64,000 nt of DNA from Variovorax paradoxus (GTDB lineage Bacteria > Pseudomonadota > Gammaproteobacteria > Burkholderiales > Burkholderiaceae_C): assembly GCF_009498455.1 (NCBI RefSeq), contig NZ_CP045644.1, positions 1,705,001 to 1,769,000 of the forward strand, given 5' to 3'. A model generated the notes under the pieces. The model was given only the letters and a program-made list of their open reading frames with translations. It was not told the DNA's origin and did no database searches. The translations under genes and the position numbers were made by a program. This document shows positions 60,287-64,000 of this stretch, piece by piece (within the stretch, counting starts at the first letter, position 1; the number at the start of each line of letters is the position of its first letter).

Positions 60287-61051
60287 TCAGCGCACGTTCG
60301 GGTCCTTGTTGAACCACTTCTTGTAGATCGTCACGTAGCTGCCGTCGGCGCGGATGGCCGCCAGGCCGGCGCTGAGCTTGTCGAGCAGCGCCTTGTCGCC
60401 CTTCTTCACGACGATGCCGAAGCCTTCTTCGGGGAAGGACTTGTCGTCGAGCGTCTTCAGCTCGGCGTGCTGCGCCACGCGGTAGGCGATCACGCCGTTG
60501 TCGCCCATGGCGGCATCGACGCCGCCGCCGGCCAGCTCGGAAATGATGAGCGGCGTGCTCTCGAAGCGGCGGATGTTGGGGCTGGTCTTGCCGAACTCGC
60601 GCGAGGCGATGTCGTCGGCGGTGGAGGCGCTGACCACGGCGATCTTCTTGCCCGTGAGGTCCTTCAGCGAGGTGACGGTGCTGTTCTTCGGCAGCGCGAT
60701 GAGCTGGCGCGCCGCGAAGTACGGCGGCGTGAAGTCGTAGCTCTGCTTGCGCTTCTCGTTGATGGTGACGCCCGAGATCACCAGGTCGACGTCGCCATTG
60801 TTCAGCGCGCCGAAGATGCCGGTGAAGGGCGTGTTGACGACCTTGATCTTCAGGCCCTGCTGCTTGGCGATGGCGTTGATGATGTCGATGTCGAAGCCGA
60901 CGATCTGCTTGTCCTTGTTCTCGAAGGCAAACGGCGCGTAGGTGGCGCTGGAGGCCACGGTGAGTTCGCGGTTCTGGGCTTGGGCCTGGGCACCGAAGGT
61001 GAGCGAAGCGGCTGCGAGGCCGAGGGCCAGGGCGCGGCGGAGGGAGTTCAT
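60287..61051 (-). CDS. Amino acid ABC transporter substrate-binding protein
   Basis: A 254-residue family-3 solute-binding protein. The signal peptide covers about residues 1-26 (ending AQAQA). Typical segments are LTVASSATYAPFAFENKDKQIVGFDIDI-like opening (TYAPFAFENKD, VGFDIDIINAIAKQ), DVDLVISGVTINEKRKQ and ISELAGGGVDAAMGD. It should capture a polar amino acid in the periplasm for the permease that follows. Confidence 0.93.
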   Translation of the reverse strand: MNSLRRALALGLAAASLTFGAQAQAQNRELTVASSATYAPFAFENKDKQIVGFDIDIINAIAKQQGLKIKVVNTPFTGIFGALNNGDVDLVISGVTINEKRKQSYDFTPPYFAARQLIALPKNSTVTSLKDLTGKKIAVVSASTADDIASREFGKTSPNIRRFESTPLIISELAGGGVDAAMGDNGVIAYRVAQHAELKTLDDKSFPEEGFGIVVKKGDKALLDKLSAGLAAIRADGSYVTIYKKWFNKDPNVR

Positions 61052-61131
61052 TCGGGGTCCTTGTGTCTTGCCGCCCGGCGGGAAGCGGTGGGCGAGCATT
61101 TTAGGTGGTCGCTATCGGGACCCCTTGCCGG

Positions 61132-61911
61132 TTACCGGGCGAACAGGAAGTAGAGCGCGACCGCCACCACCGCCACGACGGCGATCACCTTGCCCGCGCG
61201 GGGCGAACCCGAAGCGCTGGACGCGCCCGTGCTGTGCCACGTCACGGTGCGGGTATGCACCGTCTTCGTGTGGCCGTCGCTGCTGCTGCGCTCGGTGCGG
61301 GTGTGCACCGATTTCGTGTGGCCGCCGCTGCCGCGTTCCGTGCGGGCGAGCGCGTCGGCCACGACCTGCCGGCCTTCCGGCGAGATCGCGGACATCGGCG
61401 TGGCGAGCGCCTGCAGCTGCGCGGGCGTCAGCACGCCGGTGCGCACGGCCCAGGCCAGCGTGGCGGCCGGCGAAGCGGGCGCGGCCCATTCGGGTTCCTG
61501 TTCGGGCAGCAGGCTGCGGGCCTGGAAGTGCTGCACGGGGTCGATCAGCTGCAGCGCCTGCAACTGGTCGAGCGCGCTGTCGGTCACGCCGTCTTCGAGG
61601 CGGTGAGCCATGAGGCCGATCTCGAACAGCACCCAGGCCGGCGCCTGCCCGCTGACCATGGCCACCGCGTTCGCCACGGTGCGGTGCGCCTCGTCTTCCG
61701 CGCCGGGGGCGGCACGGGCGCGCAGGCCCGGCAGTGCGTCCGCCGCGACGATGTCCTTGGCGGCGGCCCAGCCCAGCGCTTCGCTCGGGGTGCGCAGCGC
61801 GGTGTTCGGCAGGTCGGGGTGCGCGAGCGCCTGCGCGTGTTCCGCGTCGGTCAGCAGGCCCAGGGTGTGCAGGTGCGACAGGGCCAGCAGGCGGTTTTCT
61901 TCGAGAGTCAT
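61132..61911 (-). CDS. Unknown tail-anchored protein with GHTKxVHTRT repeats
   Basis: A 259-residue protein that I do not recognise. Residues 1-190 are helical and Ala/Leu-rich, with repeated helix pairs of the kind LLALSHLHTLGLLTDAEHAQ and WAVRTGVLTPAQLQALATP (two similar 'L-x3-G-L-T-x-A' units). A Ser/Thr/His-rich section holds two near-identical copies, GHTKSVHTRTE and GHTKTVHTRTV, and also mirrors at DNA level. A single C-terminal membrane helix (VIAVVAVVAVALYFLFAR) suggests tail anchoring. Its ATG overlaps the stop of the Lrp gene (ATGA), so it is made with it. Confidence 0.75.
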   Translation of the reverse strand: MTLEENRLLALSHLHTLGLLTDAEHAQALAHPDLPNTALRTPSEALGWAAAKDIVAADALPGLRARAAPGAEDEAHRTVANAVAMVSGQAPAWVLFEIGLMAHRLEDGVTDSALDQLQALQLIDPVQHFQARSLLPEQEPEWAAPASPAATLAWAVRTGVLTPAQLQALATPMSAISPEGRQVVADALARTERGSGGHTKSVHTRTERSSSDGHTKTVHTRTVTWHSTGASSASGSPRAGKVIAVVAVVAVALYFLFAR

Positions 61912-62384
61912 CGGGCCAAGTGTCCCAGAGGCAGCGCGCTGTTGGCCTTTACTTCGCCCAGCGAGAAGCTGGTGTGCAGGTCTTTCACGTTCGGCAGGTT
62001 CATGAGGTTCTGCCGCGCGAAGGCCGAGAAACCGTTCAGGTCCTGGGCCACCACCTGCAGCTCGAAGGTGCCGGTGCCGCTGATGTAGTGGCAGGCCACG
62101 ACCTCGGGCATCTTGCGGATCGCGTCTTCGAGCTTGCGCGTGGCTTCGTGGGTGACGCGCTCGGTGTCCACGCGCACGAAAGCGAGCACGCCCAGCCCGA
62201 TCTTGTGGCGGTCGATCTCGGCGCGGTAGCCCTTGATGAAGCCGGCGTCTTCGAGTGCGCGCACGCGGCGCCAGCAGGGCGCCGCCGACAGGCCCACGCG
62301 CTGCGCCAGCTCGGCGTTCGTGAGGCGGCCGTCGGTCTGCAGTTCTTGCAGGATAGCGAGGTCGAACTTGTCAATGCTTTCCAT
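61908..62384 (-). CDS. Lrp/AsnC-family regulator beside indolepyruvate oxidoreductase
   Basis: A 158-residue Lrp-type regulator: winged helix (KFDLAILQELQTDGRLTNAEL, then VGLSAAPCWRRVRALEDAGFI) and RAM domain (VVACHYISGTGTFELQVV). It is divergent from the indolepyruvate ferredoxin oxidoreductase gene and presumably responds to an aromatic or branched amino acid to control it. The start MESIDKFDLA is placed at the first residue of the conserved domain. Confidence 0.92.
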   Translation of the reverse strand: MESIDKFDLAILQELQTDGRLTNAELAQRVGLSAAPCWRRVRALEDAGFIKGYRAEIDRHKIGLGVLAFVRVDTERVTHEATRKLEDAIRKMPEVVACHYISGTGTFELQVVAQDLNGFSAFARQNLMNLPNVKDLHTSFSLGEVKANSALPLGHLAR

Positions 62385-62422
62385 GGGGGTAGATGTTAAG
62401 CAAGATTCTTTCTGTACACGGC

Positions 62423-62439
62423 TTTTTTGGGGCAAAAAA
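62423..62439. promoter_or_regulatory. AT-arm palindrome TTTTTT-GGGGC-AAAAAA
   Basis: A symmetrical T6/A6 element in the 178-base gap between the Lrp gene and the oxidoreductase gene. Lrp proteins favour bendable AT-tracts, so it is a plausible binding site. Confidence 0.35.
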
Positions 62440-62562
62440 CGCAAACACCTGTCGCGGACCCCGGCATACACTTTGCGTGATCATGGGCTCGCGCCCTACC
62501 GGGCACAGACCCACACCCATCAGCCAGGCCCACAAAGCCCTGCCACTACGGAGACAGAAGAC

Positions 62563-64000
62563 ATGAACGCCCCGCTGCCCGAGCACATTCGCCGCGCGCT
62601 AGAAACCGTCACGCTCGACGACAAATACTCCCTCGATTACGGCCGCGCCTTCATGAGCGGGGTCCAGGCCCTGGTCAAGCTGCCGATGCTGCAGCGCCTG
62701 CGCGACAAGCAGGTCGGCAAGAACACCGCCGGCTTCATCAGCGGCTACCGCGGCTCGCCGCTCGGCGGCTACGACCAGGCGCTGTGGAAGGCCAGCAAGT
62801 TCCTCAAGGAACAGAACATCGTCTTCCAGCCCGGCGTGAACGAAGAGCTCGCGGCCACGGCGCTGTGGGGCACGCAGCAGCTGGGCTTCTCGCCCCAAGG
62901 CACCAACAAGTTCGACGGCGTCTTCGGCATCTGGTACGGCAAGGGCCCGGGCGTGGACCGCTGCTCCGACGTCTTCAAGCACGCCAACATGGCGGGCACC
63001 ACCGCCTGGGGCGGCGTGATCGCGGTGGCCGGCGACGACCACATCTCCAAGAGCTCCACGGCCGCGCACCAGAGCGACCACATCTTCAAGGCCTGCGGCA
63101 CGCCGGTGTTCTTCCCGGCCAACGTGCAGGAAATCCTCGACCTCGGCATTCATGCCTTTGCGCTGAGCCGCTTCTCGGGCGTGTGGTCGGGCATGAAGAC
63201 GATCCAGGAGATCGTCGAGTCGAGCGCCACGGCCATGATCGACCCCGAGCGCGTCGACATCGTCATTCCCACCGACTTCGAAATGCCGCCCGGCGGCCTG
63301 CACATCCGCTGGCCCGACCATGCGCTGGAGCAGGAAGCCCGGCTCATGCACTACAAGTGGTACGCCGCGCTGGCCTACATCCGCGCCAACCGCCTGAACC
63401 ACAACGTGATCGAAGGCCCCAACGACCGCTTCGGCATCATGGCCAGCGGCAAGGCCTTCAACGACACGCGCCAGGCGCTCATCGACCTGGGCCTGGACGA
63501 CGCGGCCTGCCGCCAGCTGGGCATCCGCTTGCACAAGGTGGGCGTGGTGTGGCCGCTCGAGGCGCAGCTCACGCGCGACTTCGCCACCGGCCTGCAAGAG
63601 ATCCTGGTGGTCGAGGAGAAGCGCCAGGTCATCGAATACCAGCTCAAGGAAGAGCTCTACAACTGGCGCTCCGACGTGCGCCCCAACGTGGTCGGCAAGT
63701 TCGACGAAGGCGCCAGCTCCACGGCCGACGGCTACTCCGGCGGCGAATGGTCGATGCCCAACCCGACCTCGCACACGCTGCTGCGCGCCAACGCCGACCT
63801 GAACCCGGCGCTCATCGCCAAGGCCATCGCCGCGCGCCTGAAGAAGACCGGCCTGCTGGCCGCCGCCGGCGCCGACATGGCCGCGCGCATCGATGCGCAA
63901 CTGGCCATCCTCGAGGCCAAGGAACGCGCGATGGTGGTGCAGCAGGCGTCCACCAGCGTGGCCGACGCCACGCGCCAGCCCTGGTTCTGCTCGGGCTGCC
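62563..64000 (+). CDS. Indolepyruvate ferredoxin oxidoreductase (fused IorA-IorB), 3' end outside window
   Basis: The plus strand is open from this ATG to the right edge (479 codons visible; the family is about 1150-1200). GAGACAGAAG precedes the start. Visible family features are FISGYRGSPLGGYDQAL (thiamine-domain start), VFQPGVNEELAATALWGTQQ, GDDHISKSSTAAHQSDH and a C-terminal WFCSGC with the first cluster-type Cys. The enzyme oxidatively decarboxylates aryl or branched 2-oxoacids to acyl-CoA and reduces ferredoxin. The Lrp neighbour fits amino acid breakdown. Confidence 0.93.
   Translation, partial: MNAPLPEHIRRALETVTLDDKYSLDYGRAFMSGVQALVKLPMLQRLRDKQVGKNTAGFISGYRGSPLGGYDQALWKASKFLKEQNIVFQPGVNEELAATALWGTQQLGFSPQGTNKFDGVFGIWYGKGPGVDRCSDVFKHANMAGTTAWGGVIAVAGDDHISKSSTAAHQSDHIFKACGTPVFFPANVQEILDLGIHAFALSRFSGVWSGMKTIQEIVESSATAMIDPERVDIVIPTDFEMPPGGLHIRWPDHALEQEARLMHYKWYAALAYIRANRLNHNVIEGPNDRFGIMASGKAFNDTRQALIDLGLDDAACRQLGIRLHKVGVVWPLEAQLTRDFATGLQEILVVEEKRQVIEYQLKEELYNWRSDVRPNVVGKFDEGASSTADGYSGGEWSMPNPTSHTLLRANADLNPALIAKAIAARLKKTGLLAAAGADMAARIDAQLAILEAKERAMVVQQASTSVADATRQPWFCSGC

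Overview
The window is a high-GC chromosomal segment with the gene content of a Comamonadaceae betaproteobacterium, most likely Variovorax or a close relative. The pointers are a fimT-pilV-pilW-pilX-pilY1 minor pilin operon beside a PglL-type ligase, a head-to-head mltA and 49-codon membrane gene, PhoX, a fused indolepyruvate ferredoxin oxidoreductase beside an Lrp regulator, and DUF3717/DUF1289, YaeQ and YhdP proteins. I see no tRNA, rRNA, CRISPR array, insertion sequence or prophage.

Layout. 1-8 kb (minus strand): pilE, fimT, pilV, pilW, pilX and a pilY1 broken by one missing base, then the start of a TonB-like gene that runs off the left edge. This block has visibly lower GC than the rest. 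8-16 kb: a pglL pilin glycosylase or ligase, moaC, an M48 protease, small membrane proteins, and a TerC-family gene with a yybP-ykoY (Mn2+) riboswitch and a matching promoter. 14-25 kb: mostly housekeeping (purB, yaeQ, gst, a peroxidase, rlpA, glnE), with an ECF41 sigma factor and its carboxymuconolactone decarboxylase partner, each preceded by an exact TGTCACA-N16-CGTC promoter. 25-36 kb: yhdP, a nitrilase-family amidase and a two-component pair in one tight run, two OmpA-like lipoproteins, and mltA. 36-41.5 kb: phoX, then an Lrp regulator divergent from an orphan MdeB/AceE-like E1 component.

The most distinctive part is 41.5-57.6 kb. On the plus strand a FadR-type regulator precedes an ACS-family transporter and ltnD, denD, otnK, otnC and otnI. 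Together these form a complete route from L-threonate and D-erythronate to dihydroxyacetone phosphate. The run continues with 4-base overlaps into a CodA-like deaminase and a RidA protein. Facing it on the minus strand are a creatininase-family amidohydrolase, a THI5/SsuA-type ABC importer with an FAD oxidase gene inserted in it, an NAD(P)H:quinone-type flavoprotein, a [2Fe-2S] reductase without its oxygenase, and a RutR-like TetR regulator. A RutR-box-like sequence precedes the creatininase gene. I infer a linked pair of catabolic modules, a sugar-acid module and a nitrogen-heterocycle or pyrimidine-like module; the true substrate of the second is unknown.

57.7-64 kb: an MFS_3 exporter, a polar amino acid permease and binding protein without an ATPase gene, an unknown tail-anchored repeat protein coupled to an Lrp regulator, and the first 479 codons of an indolepyruvate ferredoxin oxidoreductase.
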